64,000 nt of DNA, taken from assembly GCA_033557465.1 (NCBI GenBank), contig CM066033.1:1305627519-1305691518 (forward strand), in the 5' to 3' direction. The DNA is from Ichthyophis bannanicus (Eukaryota; Chordata; Amphibia; Gymnophiona; Ichthyophiidae). Position numbers and translations under genes: made by a program. The notes under the pieces were generated by a model that was not told the DNA's origin, made no database searches, and saw only the letters and a list, made by a program, of their open reading frames with translations. Shown here piece by piece: positions 1 to 10,130 of this stretch (within the stretch, counting starts at the first letter, position 1; the number at the start of each line of letters is the position of its first letter).

Positions 1-246
1 AAAACCGAGCTGCTAAACTTAGCACCCTTTTTCCCTCCGATGTAGCCTCCGTGGCATCGACGTCTTCCAGGGCTTAATCGTCCTCCCATGGATCTCAGGT
101 AAATAAACATAAATCTAGCTGGTCCTCAAAGGGTAGATATCCTTCTGAACATCGAGAGGCCTCTGCCGTTGCCCTTGAGGGACTTTCACCTGCAAAATTG
201 CCCCGTCGGGAGACTTCAGCTTCCAAAGCACTAACAGGGCTCCAGG

Positions 247-1880
247 ATGTTCTCAAGGCTTCAACCTTGGCAAAGCTACTGGTGCCATGCTCTGGGATTT
301 CGGCTGCTTCGTCCGGCACCGATACCCAGTGCATCAGCAGCATCGATAGACCAGAGGTTCTTGGCTATTGAACGCGGTCTGGCGGCTCTTCTCACGGCCT
401 CGATGCCCCTGAAACCGCTTCAGACAATTCAACCGGCACCGACTGCATCGACATTGGCAGGTATTTTACCGGGACCGAGTCATACGTCTCTATCTGGCAT
501 CAACAAGTCGGTACCAGACCATTCCGATGCTGACTTCGATCGGTACCGGTACTGTGCCTTGCATGATCACCCGGATCGGAGATACTTCGAATCCTCGGAT
601 GAGTCTGAAGACTCTGAAAGCTCTGCCGATACCAGAGTACTTCTTCCTGAGGATTCCTTTTCTCCTCAGCGTAGGATGTCTCCACCAGAGGATATGTCCT
701 TTCAGGATTTTATCCGAGATGTGGCCCGAGGTCTTTCAATCACAGTGGCTCCTGAAAAAGAGCCTAGAACAAAGGAGTTAGAAATCCTACAATACCCTAA
801 AGCTCCCAAGGAGGCAGCTACCTTACCTATTCATGAGATCTTGCATGATCGTATGTTAAGGATGTGGGAAATACCTCAGACCACATCTCCTCACTCTCAA
901 AGACTCGACACCATGTATCGAGTTCCTCCTTGTCCTGGGTTTCAGAAGACTCAATTACCACACCATTCCATGGTGGTGGAATCAGCCATGAGACGGATAA
1001 AGAGTACAAAAAGGCATGCATCTAATTCTCCAGGACGTGAGTGTAGGACTCTTGACGCCTTTGGACGTCGATCCTTCCAGGCTTCCATGCTTTCTGCTAG
1101 GATCAGTTCCTATATCTTGTATATGGGAATGTTCCTTAACCCTTTCCAGGCCGAGTCCAAAACTCTCGGGATCCAAAATTCTGTCTAAATATTCCTATCA
1201 AATGTTATATAATACATGACCATAGCAGAAGGAAAATCACTATTAGAACATATTGAATAAAACAGGTACAATTTTCCTGAAATAAGCAAAAATTAACCTG
1301 GCTGCAGAATGTGGATTACAAATTTAAAGTAGGCCTTCAAAGGGTTAAAGAGGTCACAGGAGACTTAGAGCTTATGAGCCCTCTCCTTCCTGATGATAAA
1401 AAGCAAGATTATCTTGCTCTTGTAAAACATGCTCAGGATGTTTCCAAGTTTCTGAATCGTGCAGCCTTTGACTGCTTTGAATGCATAAGCAGAACCTCTG
1501 CCATTGTCATAGGGGCACGTAGAATTGCCTGGCTCCAGGCATCTGACTTGGAAATCTGGGTACAGGACAAACTGGGGAATATACCTTGCACAGGAGAGAA
1601 TCTCTTTGGCAAGAATTGGTAGTAAAAAGCTAATAAGATAGATGCTGACAATATCACTTTGGATAGATTGTCCAAATCTACAGCTGATCCTGCGAGGAAA
1701 AGATCCTCTAAGAAACCATTCTTTATCAAGAAGAAAAAGTTTTATCCCTCCTATACCCAGCAGGGACATTGTTTAGGTTAGTCTGGCCAAAAGGGACAGC
1801 AGCAACAACCTAGGCAACAAAGGAAACCAAAAGCAGCTAAGCCTCAACTGGCTCAGCAGACTCAGCCTCCACAGGGTCTT
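247..1880 (+). pseudogene. DIRS Gag-like protein, copy A (broken)
   Basis: An open frame from 247 to 1188 has an acidic Ser/Asp/Glu-rich stretch, then the block MSPPEDMSFQDFIRDVA at about 679-729 and a conserved MVVESAMRRIKS block near 970. The homologous downstream part (blocks such as FDCFE and WVQDKLGNIPC) continues in another frame from 1311 to 1622, so the gene is broken around 1150-1310. A Gln/Pro-rich tail follows at about 1790-1880. Established knowledge: the C-terminal domain of vertebrate LAP2-alpha derives from this kind of DIRS Gag, so automated annotation often calls such ORFs lamina-associated polypeptide 2-like. The presumed role is structural packaging of the element RNA. No intact start-to-stop Gag is present. 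Confidence 0.75.
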
Positions 1881-2065
1881 TGATTCCTGTCTAGAGAACT
1901 TTGCCTTCCTGGCCCTGAACGGCCTAGAACCCTACACTATCCCAGAAAGGTTATGTCATTTTGCGCCCAGATGGGGTCAAATAAAATAACAGCAGAAAAT
2001 TGGACTCTGTCTATTGTAAGAGAGGGGTACAAGCTTCATTTCCTCAGCATGCCCCCTCCTACAAT

Positions 2066-2440
2066 CCATCTTCTATCCGGCATCGACAAGTCGGTACCAG
2101 ACCATTCCCATGCTGACTTCGATCGGTACCGGTACTGTGCATTGCATGATCACCCGAATCGGAGATACTTCGAATCCTCGGATGAGTCTGAAGACTCTGA
2201 AAGCTCTGTCGATACCAGAGTACTTCTTCCTGAGGATTCCTTTTCTCCTCAGCGTAGGATGTCTCCACCAGAGGATATGTCCTTTCAGGATTTTATCCGA
2301 GATGTGGCCCGAGGTCTTTCAATCACAGTGGCTCCTGAAAAAGAGCCTAGAGCAAAGGAGTTAGAAATCCTACAATACCCTAAAGCTCCCAAGGAGGCAG
2401 CTACCTTACCTATTCATGAGATCTTGCATGATCGTAGATA
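2066..2440 (+). other. Second DIRS Gag fragment fused to the L2 5' end
   Basis: About 2072-2438 repeats about 490-856 in the same direction with only a handful of differences by eye (for example gatgc/catgc, cacccgg/cacccga, agaacaaag/agagcaaag). The match stops inside the Gag frame at 'gatcgta', where the first L2 monomer begins. Because it lies inside the target duplication of the L2 insertion, it appears to have entered together with the L2. A template jump by the L2 reverse transcriptase onto a DIRS RNA, or initiation of the L2 transcript inside a DIRS copy, would explain it. Confidence 0.7.
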
Positions 2441-2866
2441 GCCATCTTCACCTCCCCCTGCAACGGGGTAGAGCACCGTCCCAGCTCCTGCCAGCTGACT
2501 TGCTCTGGTACTCCGGCCCAATCGGGGCTGTGGGAGGAGGAGCAGCAGCTGAGCAAAAGCAGCCCGCGATCGGCGGGAAAGTCGCCATCTTCACCTCCCC
2601 CTGCAACGGGGTAGAGCACCGTCCCAGCTCCTGCCAGCTGACTTGCTCTGGTACTCCGGCCCAATCGGGGCTGTGGGAGGAGGAGCAGCAGCTGAGCAAA
2701 AGCAGCCCGCGATCGGCGGGAAAGTCGCCATCTTCACCTCCCCCTGCAACGGGGTAGAGCACCGTCCCAGCTCCTGCCAGCTGACTTGCTCTGGTACTCC
2801 GGCCCAATCGGGGCTGTGGGAGGAGGAGCAGCAGCTGAGCAAAAGCAACCCGCTCTCAGGCAGGCC
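2441..2866 (+). repeat. Three tandem 143-bp monomers (L2 5' UTR promoter-like array)
   Basis: Units start at 2441, 2584 and 2727, giving a period of 143 bp. Copies 1 and 2 look identical, and copy 3 diverges only at its 3' edge. Each unit begins with GCCATCTT (the complement of the YY1 core AAGATGGC), contains a CCAAT box in cggcccaatcgg, and is GC-rich. Repeated 5' promoter monomers are known from mouse L1. Here they sit directly upstream of the L2 5' UTR, so a promoter role is inferred. The long ORFs that run through the array on both strands are artefacts of the repeat. Confidence 0.85.
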
Positions 2867-3516
2867 CGTGCCTGTCGGGCCCGCGCCTGAGGGCCTCGCC
2901 AGAGGGCCCTTTGGCGTGGCCCTTAGGCGTGGAACCAGTCAGAGGACACATACAAGCTCGGAAGACACAACTAAGCAGCAACAGCCGAATGCCCCCGAGA
3001 ACCAGCAATCAGCCACAAAACCAGAGACTAAGTATTGCCTCACTCCATATGAACAATGCAATTGATAACAACTTATCTTCTAGATATGATGTCTTAATGT
3101 ATTCTAATACCTATGCCCAATAATTATAATATATAACGTAGTTTAGCTATTAATTCCATGTTACTAGACTATTTATACAATATACTTAATCTATCCAACT
3201 GCATGCTACTAAGTGTCTTTTGCAAAGTATTCTCCACTAAGTATCTAACTACTGTTACAAAGTAGATACAGTGCAACAATCCAAGCTAGCTGTTTACCTG
3301 AAATTTACCAAAGTATATACGTAGCTGTTACGATATATATTTCACTGAAGTATCTTATACAGATGTTGTACACTGAATTAGCTTGCTGAAGTTTATAGCT
3401 TATACTGATGTTTATATGCTGAAGTAGCTTACTGAAGTTCCTATATAACCGCTCAAAACAGTACGCTAGAACATAATAACACAACCCTGTATCTTATATA
3501 GCTGCTCAAAAATTAT
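2867..3516 (+). other. L2 5' UTR, remainder
   Basis: A GC-rich segment (about 2867-2960) passes into AT-rich DNA before the ORF start. A short open frame runs through 2911-3123 but shows no recognisable domain, and I do not call an ORF1. The stretch holds nothing else I can name. Confidence 0.5.
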
Positions 3517-6500
3517 TTGGCCACTGACTTCACTCTATTAGTTCACAACATGGCCAGCTCTACGCTCGCCCTACTTCTCCTCTCCATACTATCTGGCATC
3601 TTATATACCTCTTTTGCTCTAACAACCGACCTCAACCCTATTCCTATACACTATTACAGAAATAGGAAACCACACCAAAATCAACATCACTACCCACAAA
3701 ACTCATATAACAATAGACAAAACTACCTTCTCTATATACCTCTTGAAGCAACAAACAATAAAAGAACTAATCCAAAAACCACTCTACAAGAACTCAAGTG
3801 TGCCCTTATTAATGCATGCTCAGCCCGCAACAAATGGCCTGCCATCACTGATCTTATAGCAAACCTTAATCTAGATATCCTCCTGGTCACAGAAACCTGG
3901 CTCTCCGATACTGATAATGTTCTATTGAACCAACTTACCCCACCGAACTACTCAATTTACACCAGTAACAGGGAAAACAGAAAAGGCGGTGGAGTCTGCA
4001 TAATCGCAAGATCTTTAACTAAAATACCATACCACATCCACCAAGGCCACAAACCACATAAACACACTGTCCATCTCTAACAAAACTAATACCATAAATC
4101 TTATCTACAGAGCTCCAAACGCTCCTGCTGATGACTTTTCAAACATTATCGATCTTGCTATCAACCCTAAAAACCCTGACAAACCCAATTGGCTCCTAGG
4201 AGACCTCAACTTTGCATCCACAATGCCATCAGTATCTAAATCCTTCCTCGACGCCATGGACAACCTACATTATAGGCAAATTGTAACAAACCCCACTCAT
4301 AAACAAGGAAATCTCCTTGACCTCATCTTCGCACCACCCTCAGCTTCTTCCTCACTAAACCCATTTAAGCTCTCAACAACCCCCGTCCCCTGGTCCGATC
4401 ATAACCTTATAACATTCTGCATACCATCTGAGGAATCGCCAAGCAAACCACCTGATTCCAACTCTCTCCCTAAACCCTCACGATTCAAACCATTCAACAG
4501 AGATGCAATCATTTCTCAAACCATCCCAAAACTCTCTCAAACACATGACAACATCAATGAAACTGTCTTGAACTGGAGCAGCGTCATTGGATTATCCGCC
4601 CAGAATATCATCACAGACAATCAAACCTCTGTCAAATCACTCAGACCCAAGAAACAGAACGCGCCATGGTTCTCTGCCGAGCTAAGAGCCTCCTTACACC
4701 AGTTGAGGAAACTAGAGAGGAAATGGAGACAATCCCAGAATCATGATGACCAAACCACTTATTTAGCTCATTTGAGATCCCATCGTCAGCTAACCTGGGA
4801 CAGGAGAAAAGAATATCACGCAAAACTCCTTAACCGGTCTCTTAATAAACCAAGAGATCTCTTCCAAATAGTAAAATCCCTCACTGGAGAACCTACTCCA
4901 CCACAGCAGGAACATATACAACCTCAACTATATGCTGACTACATACAATCTAAGATGATCAAAATCACAACAACAATCTCAAATGAACCCACACAACCTC
5001 CCAATGTTCAATTTATACTTGATAAATTCTCATCTCCGTCTCCGAAAATAATTGAAGAAATTATAACTTCCATCAATGCTACCACCGCCCCTAACGACCC
5101 ATGCCCAGCCCATTGGATCAAAGCAATGAGAACAGAACTTAGCCCATACATAGCAGCCATAGCGGACCAATCACTCAGCAGAAGGATATTCCCGACTGCC
5201 CTCAAACATACCTCCATCCGTCCCTTACTGAAAAATAATAAACTTGATCCAAAAAAGGTTGACTCTTACCGTCCAATTTCAAGCATTCCTCTATTAGCAT
5301 TCCTCTATTAGCCAAGATCCTTGAAAAGATTACACTAAGGCAGATTCAACAACACATTGACTCTGAAGCACCACTAGACCCAAACCAGCACGGATTCAGA
5401 GAAGCGCACAGAGTCGAAACTCTCCTAGCTTCCTTAATGAACATGCTCATCAACACAATAGACAACATCAGAAATGGAGTTGCATTGGTCTTCCTAGACA
5501 TAGCAGCAGCATTTGACTCTGTCGACCACGATCATCTGCTAGCCCGGCTCCACGAAAAAGGGATACAAGGAACTGCCTGGAACTGGTGCAAATCTTATTT
5601 GGAGGATCGCTGGCAACAGGTCCGGATCGGTAACACTACATCCTAGCCTTTCCAACAGCAGCAAGGAGTACCTCAGGGTTCTTCCCTCTCTGCCTTGCTA
5701 TTCAATATTTACATGCAGCCAATCTGCAACATCACTCGCTCATTCGGAATCTCTTGCCTCATTTATGCTGATGATGTGCTCTTATTCACACCAGTTAATG
5801 TTACAAATCCAGACTACACACCTTTAACCTCCTGCTTTAATAATATATCAGATTGGCTACTCACACAAAATCTCCGTGTCAACTTTAAAAAAACAGAGGT
5901 CTTGATTATCACAAGGAATAAAGACTTCTCTCCTCCACCAACGTTAAGAACAAGAGATGCCGATCTACCGGTTAAAACCACGATACGTTACCTAGGTGTC
6001 ATCCTGGATCAACGGCTGGAATTCAAAGATCACATAAAAAATACAGTAAAAACCATCTACCATAAAATCAAGACTCTACGACTCCTTAGACCCATGCTTG
6101 AACCAAACGACTTCCGCACAACCTTCCAAGCGTTAGTCACTCCGCACCTCGACTACGCTAACATTGTTCTCCAAGGCCTTCCCAAGAGCACACTGAACCC
6201 ACTACAGTTGGCCATGAATACAGCAGCAAGAGTGCTATATGGGGTTCCTAGAAGTCAACATATTACCCCCATTCTGTTTGAACTGCATTGGCTCTCAATA
6301 ACATGCAGGATCTTATACAAAACCCTCCTCTTGACCTTCAAAGCGTTCCATCAAATCTCTCCATCCTCACTATCAGACATCCTCCACCACCCCCAAAATA
6401 TCAGATCTAGAAGATCGGTAACAGAAAACACACTCATAGTCCCAAAAGACTCAGCAAAAGCCACGCAGATGACTACCATGAGAGCCTTCTCATCCTTCGC

Positions 6501-6660
6501 CCCCAGGTGCTGGAACATGTTACCATCCAACATCAGATCACTAAAAGACCTGTCCCAATTCAGAAAAACTCTAAAAACACATCTCTTCACTCAACACTTC
6601 CTCCAAGACACTACCTCATCACCTACCCCTCTTCCAACCCAAACTAGTGAATATGGTTAG
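3517..6660 (+). pseudogene. L2 ORF2: AP endonuclease and reverse transcriptase (three lesions)
   Basis: The N-terminal part (3517-4080) carries the start of the exonuclease-endonuclease-phosphatase fold (NLDILLVTETWL, with the catalytic Glu). The frame changes near 4080 and the endonuclease continues with YRAPN, LLGDLNF and WSDHNLI. A 14-bp tandem duplication just before 5311 causes a second frameshift. RT then runs through FLDIAAAFDSVDHDHL and GVPQGSSLSALLF, with the catalytic YADD near 5767. There is one in-frame TAG at about 5644. The C-terminus has the L2 blocks LDYANIVLQGLPKS and ITPILFELHWLS and ends at 6660. The few lesions and intact active-site motifs suggest a fairly young copy. The protein would nick target DNA and reverse-transcribe L2 RNA, probably helping SINEs that share its 3' end. 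Confidence 0.85.
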
Positions 6661-6933
6661 GCAAATAAATTCCAAAATCCCAATTCTTCCCCCAATTCAA
6701 AATCTACTCATGCCTATCCTACGAAGCTCTAAGCCTATACTAATTTATTGTAAATAGTTGTAAATTATTTGCTGCTGTTATATTGTCTTTAACCCCAGTT
6801 ATCCTTGTTCCATTTCCTGTTATCTGTAAACTTGACATACGTTTTTATGCTTAAGTTCAATGTTGTTAAAATGTAAACCGCACTGATGATGAATAGCGCG
6901 GTATATAAAAACTACTAAATAAATAAATACAAT

Positions 6934-8640
6934 GGTAAGACAGTTCAATTCTCAGACCTCTCTCAACGACCGGTTAGGTCAAGAAGTCACTATGCTCTTT
7001 GCTCAAGGGGCAATAGAAGAGGTACCCATTCCCCAACAGGGTACAGGGTTTTACTCCCCATATTTCCTTATTCCAAAGAAAACAGGAGGACACAGACCCT
7101 AGACCTCAGAGAATTGAACAAATTCCTGTTCAAAGTGAAGTTCAAAATGATTTCTCTAGGAACTCTGCTGCCATACCTTCAGAGTCAGGATTGGCTTTGT
7201 TCTCTAGATCTCAAGGATGCGTGTACACATGTTCTCATCCATCCAACTCACCGAAGGTTCCTTCGATTCCCTTTTCAAGGGAAGCACTACCAATACAGTG
7301 TTCTTCCTTTTGGCCTGACCTCTGCACCAAGGGTGTTCACAAAATGCTTGGCTGTGGTAGCAGCATTTCTCCGCACCCTCGGAATATTCGTCTTCCCTTA
7401 CTTAGACGACTGGCTCATTCGAGCCCCTTCAGAGCCAGAGGCCAGGGTTACTCTGTCTCGCACAATGCGCATCCTTCAGTATTTGGGACTGGTCATAAAC
7501 TTCCCAAAGTCTAACCTTGCTCCCACTCAATCCCTAGAGTTTATAGGAGCTTTTCTGGATACCAGACAGACAAGGGCCTACCTTCCACAGCCCCGCTGCC
7601 TTCGCATTGTACAGTTAGCTTCCCAAGCAGTGCTAAAACCTCACCTCACTGCTCGGGAAATGTTACAGTTGCTAGGCCACATGGCATCCGCCGTGCATGT
7701 GGTTCCTTATGCTCGCCTCCATATGAGGGCAGCCCAGTGGACCTTATCCACTCAGTGGACACAGACCTCAGGTTGCCTGTCAGACAAAATAGCAAACTCA
7801 GATCGCCTTATTTTGTCACTCCAATGGTGGCAGTCACCCAAAAACCTTTTGGTGGGGTCTCATTTTCAGCAACCCCCACCCCAACCCACTCTAACAACAG
7901 ATGCTTCACAGGTGGGTTGGGGAGCCCACCTGCAAGGCCTCTCTACCTAGGGTACCTGGACTCCACAGGAGGCCTATCTACACATCAGTCTCCTGGAACT
8001 CAGAGCAATCTTCCTTGCTCTTCGAGTATTCCACACCCAGCTGAGCTACAAGACAGTCCTAGTTCAAACGGACAATCAAGTAGCCATGTTCTATGTGAAC
8101 AAGCAGGGCAGAACAGGCTCTCTGTCGCTCTGCAACGAAGCTTTGCGACTATGGTCCCTCACCAGAGAGCATCAGATTCATCTCCTTGCGGTGTATCTTC
8201 CAGGCATTCAAAACTCTTGGGCAGACAGACTCAGTTGAGTTCTGCTTCCACACGAATGGTCTTTCCATGCAGACCAAGTAGCCAAAATTTTTCAGATTTG
8301 GAGAACCCCGGACATAGACCCCTTTGCAAGTCCGCTGAATGCCAAACTTCCCCGGTTCTGTTCCAGAATGCCGGCTCGAGGTTGTCAGGCCAGGGATGCC
8401 TTTCCGCCCATTCCCCTAATTCCCAAAACCCTGTTCAAGCTTCAGAGAGACAGAGGTCATATGATCCTCATAGGTCCACGTTGGCCACAGAAAATGTGGT
8501 ACCCTCTGTTCCTACATCTCTCTCAAGCTCCGCCTCTGGAGTTAGGATCTGCTCCAGATCTCCTTTCTCAAGAGGGCGGGATGCTGTGGCATCCCAATCC
8601 TCAGTCTCTGCATCTCAGGGCCTGGTTGCTGAAAGCCTAG
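6934..8640 (+). pseudogene. DIRS reverse transcriptase and RNase H, copy A (stops)
   Basis: The frame resumes directly after the restored target site. Visible blocks are IPKKTGGHRP, then an in-frame stop near 7100, LDLKDACTHVLIHP, QYSVLPFGLTSAPRVFTK and the catalytic FVFPYLDDWLI near 7390-7415. RNase H begins with LTTDASQVGWGAHL (about 7890-7930), meets a stop at 7948-7950, and continues in the same frame with LLELRAIFLAL and VLVQTDNQVAMFYVN. The frame ends with LHLRAWLLKA at 8640. Order and motifs are those of DIRS Pol: the YLDDWL box differs from the FADD/YADD of the LINEs in this window. Premature stops inactivate it. Confidence 0.85.
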
Positions 8641-9654
8641 AACTTCACGGTCTTAACTTTTCCCAGCAGGTAAAGGATATCTTTCATGCTTCCAGAAAAC
8701 CTTCCACAAGACGCTCTTATGCATTCAAGTGGAAAAGGTTTACCATATGGTGCTCGCAAAAGGGTCTTAACCCTCTTGCATTACCACTGGAATCATTACT
8801 GGAGTACCTCTTTCATTTATCAAATGCAGGGCTTAAGACTAATTCAGTGAGAGTCCATTTGAGTGTTATTGCAGCTTCTTTCAAGCCTCTCAATGGACAA
8901 CCTATTTCCTCTCATCCTCTCATAGCGAAATGAGGCCTTCTTTTAACGAAGCCTCCCATTAAGCCACCACCGGTGGCATGGAACTTGAATCTGGTACTTG
9001 GGCAGCTCATAAAACCACCCTTTGAACCATTAGCCACTACCTCTTTGAAATTCCTTTCCTGGAAGGTTATCTTTCTCATTGCAATCAGATCAGCACGTCG
9101 CATCAGTGAATTGCAAGCCTTGGTGGCTGATCCTCCTTATACAAGGTTCCATCTTGATAAGGTAGTCCTTAGGACTCATCCACACTTTATGCCAAAGGTG
9201 GTCTCGCCCTTTCATTTGAACCAAGCAGTTTACCTTCCTGTATTCTTTTGCAAGGCCTAACGCCTCAAATGCAGAAAGGAACCTTCATACTTTGGCTTTG
9301 TTCTTGCAAAGGACACAGCAACATAGAAAATCCTCTCAACTCTTTGTTGCTTTTGATCCTAGTCATTTGGGACTTCCAGTCTCCAAAAGGACACTGTCCA
9401 GCTGGATTGCACAGTGTATATCTTTTGCCTATGAGAGTAAGAACCTTCCTCTTGAAGGCCATGTCACAGCTCACAATGTGAGAGCCATGGCAGCCTCAAT
9501 GGCTCATCTTCACTCTGTGTCTATCGACGACATCTGTCGAGCAGCCACTTGGGCTTCGGTTCATACCTGCACAGCCCATTACTGCTTAGACAAGGACTCA
9601 CGCAGGGATACCTTGTTTGGTCAGGCTGTTCTTCAACACCTGTTCCACACTTAA
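8620..9654 (+). pseudogene. DIRS tyrosine recombinase, copy A (catalytic motifs kept, frame broken)
   Basis: The recombinase lies in a different frame from RT and overlaps its end, as in other DIRS elements. The N-terminal SAM-like part is STRRSYAFKWKRF to SVRVHLSVIAASF, followed by a stop at 8931-8933. The catalytic domain continues in that frame with SARRISELQAL (first catalytic Arg) to a stop at about 9258. A frameshift then leads into 9292-9654 with TAHNVRAMAAS (the H-x-x-R pair) and HTCTAHYCLD (the nucleophilic Tyr). It would integrate the circular DNA copy by strand exchange. Of the three DIRS copies here, this is the only recombinase that keeps R, HxxR and Y. Confidence 0.85.
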
Positions 9655-9769
9655 TCAACTCCTACCCACCATCCCTGGTAGGATGCCAAAGATCCATGAG
9701 GGGAAGTGGAGCCCTTCACAAGTGCACACAACTTTCTGGGGCCATCTCCCTGGCATCTGCAGCTAGGGA

Positions 9770-10130
9770 GTCCCCATATGTGAAGACTACATTCCTGCTT
9801 GTTCCTGGAGATAGCATAGTTACTCACCTGTAACAGGTGATCTCCAGGAACAGCAGGAATTTAGTCTTCACAACCCGCCCACCTCCCCTAGGAGTTGTAT
9901 CTCTCTATCTCTTTCTGTTTTGTCTCGGCTATAAACTCAATTGGAGAGGGACAGTTGGGAAAGGCAGGAAGGCAGCACGCATGTGCTGTGGGATGCTTCC
10001 AAATGCTTTCCTATTGGACGCTGGGGAGCGTTCCCACACAGGCTCCGTCGGTACCGACGATACCCATATGTGAAGACTAAATTCCTGCTGTTTCCGGAGA
10101 TCACCTGTTACAGGTGAGTAACTATGCTTT
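9770..10130 (+). repeat. DIRS copy A internal complementary region and right inverted terminal repeat
   Basis: The segment at about 9784-9850 is a near-palindrome around 'cacctgtaacaggtg'. Its left half matches the complement of the left ends seen in copies B and C (ctccaggaacaagcagg). Its right half matches the complement of the element's own right end at about 10085-10127 (cacctgttacaggtgagta). This is the architecture expected for the internal complementary region, which templates joining of the two termini into a circle. The right terminal repeat ends near 10130. Confidence 0.75.

Larger units (their letters stand above)
2066..6927 (+). mobile_element. L2-clade LINE with a 5' DIRS Gag fragment, inserted in DIRS copy A
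   Basis: The hexamer TACAAT occurs at 2060-2065 and again at 6928-6933. Joining the outer flanks restores the DIRS reading frame just before the RT region, so 2066-6927 is one inserted unit with a 6-bp target duplication. From 5' to 3' it holds a Gag fragment (about 2072-2438), three 143-bp monomers (2441-2866), 5' UTR, an endonuclease-RT ORF (3517-6660) and a 3' UTR. The 3' UTR ends in a 'gcggtatataaaa' segment and an (AAAT)n tail. The L2 assignment rests on the C-terminal ORF2 blocks (LDYAN, LHWLSI, ITPILFELHW) and on the tail, which recurs at 58290-58500. Confidence 0.8.
1..10130 (+). mobile_element. DIRS-type tyrosine-recombinase retrotransposon, copy A (left end outside window)
   Basis: The parts occur in DIRS order: Gag-like region (about 247-1880), RT-RNase H (6934-8640), tyrosine recombinase (about 8620-9654), then an internal complementary region and right inverted terminal repeat (about 9770-10130). 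DIRS elements integrate by a tyrosine recombinase from a circular intermediate, so they make no target duplication and have no integrase or endonuclease. The element is split at 2066-6927 by an L2-containing insertion. Its right end abuts an antisense CR1 at about 10126-10130, so it apparently landed in an older CR1. Stop codons and frame changes make it inactive. The left terminal repeat lies before base 1. Confidence 0.85.

Noticed and set aside
247..1188. Host LAP2-like gene
   Set aside because: The similarity runs the other way: the LAP2-alpha domain derives from DIRS Gag. The frame is unspliced, broken and followed by DIRS RT and recombinase.
2416..3065. Gly/Gln/Pro-rich frames on both strands over the 143-bp array
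   Set aside because: They arise from the tandem repeat and contain no recognised domain.
7737..8933. 398-codon frame on the + strand
   Set aside because: Only its last third (from about 8620) is the recombinase. The first part is RT-RNase H read in the wrong frame, as shown by the Ser/Pro-rich nonsense and by the conserved RNase H blocks in the other frame.
1..10130. Endogenous retrovirus
   Set aside because: There are no direct LTRs, protease, integrase or envelope. The YLDDWL-type RT, tyrosine recombinase and inverted ends identify DIRS elements.
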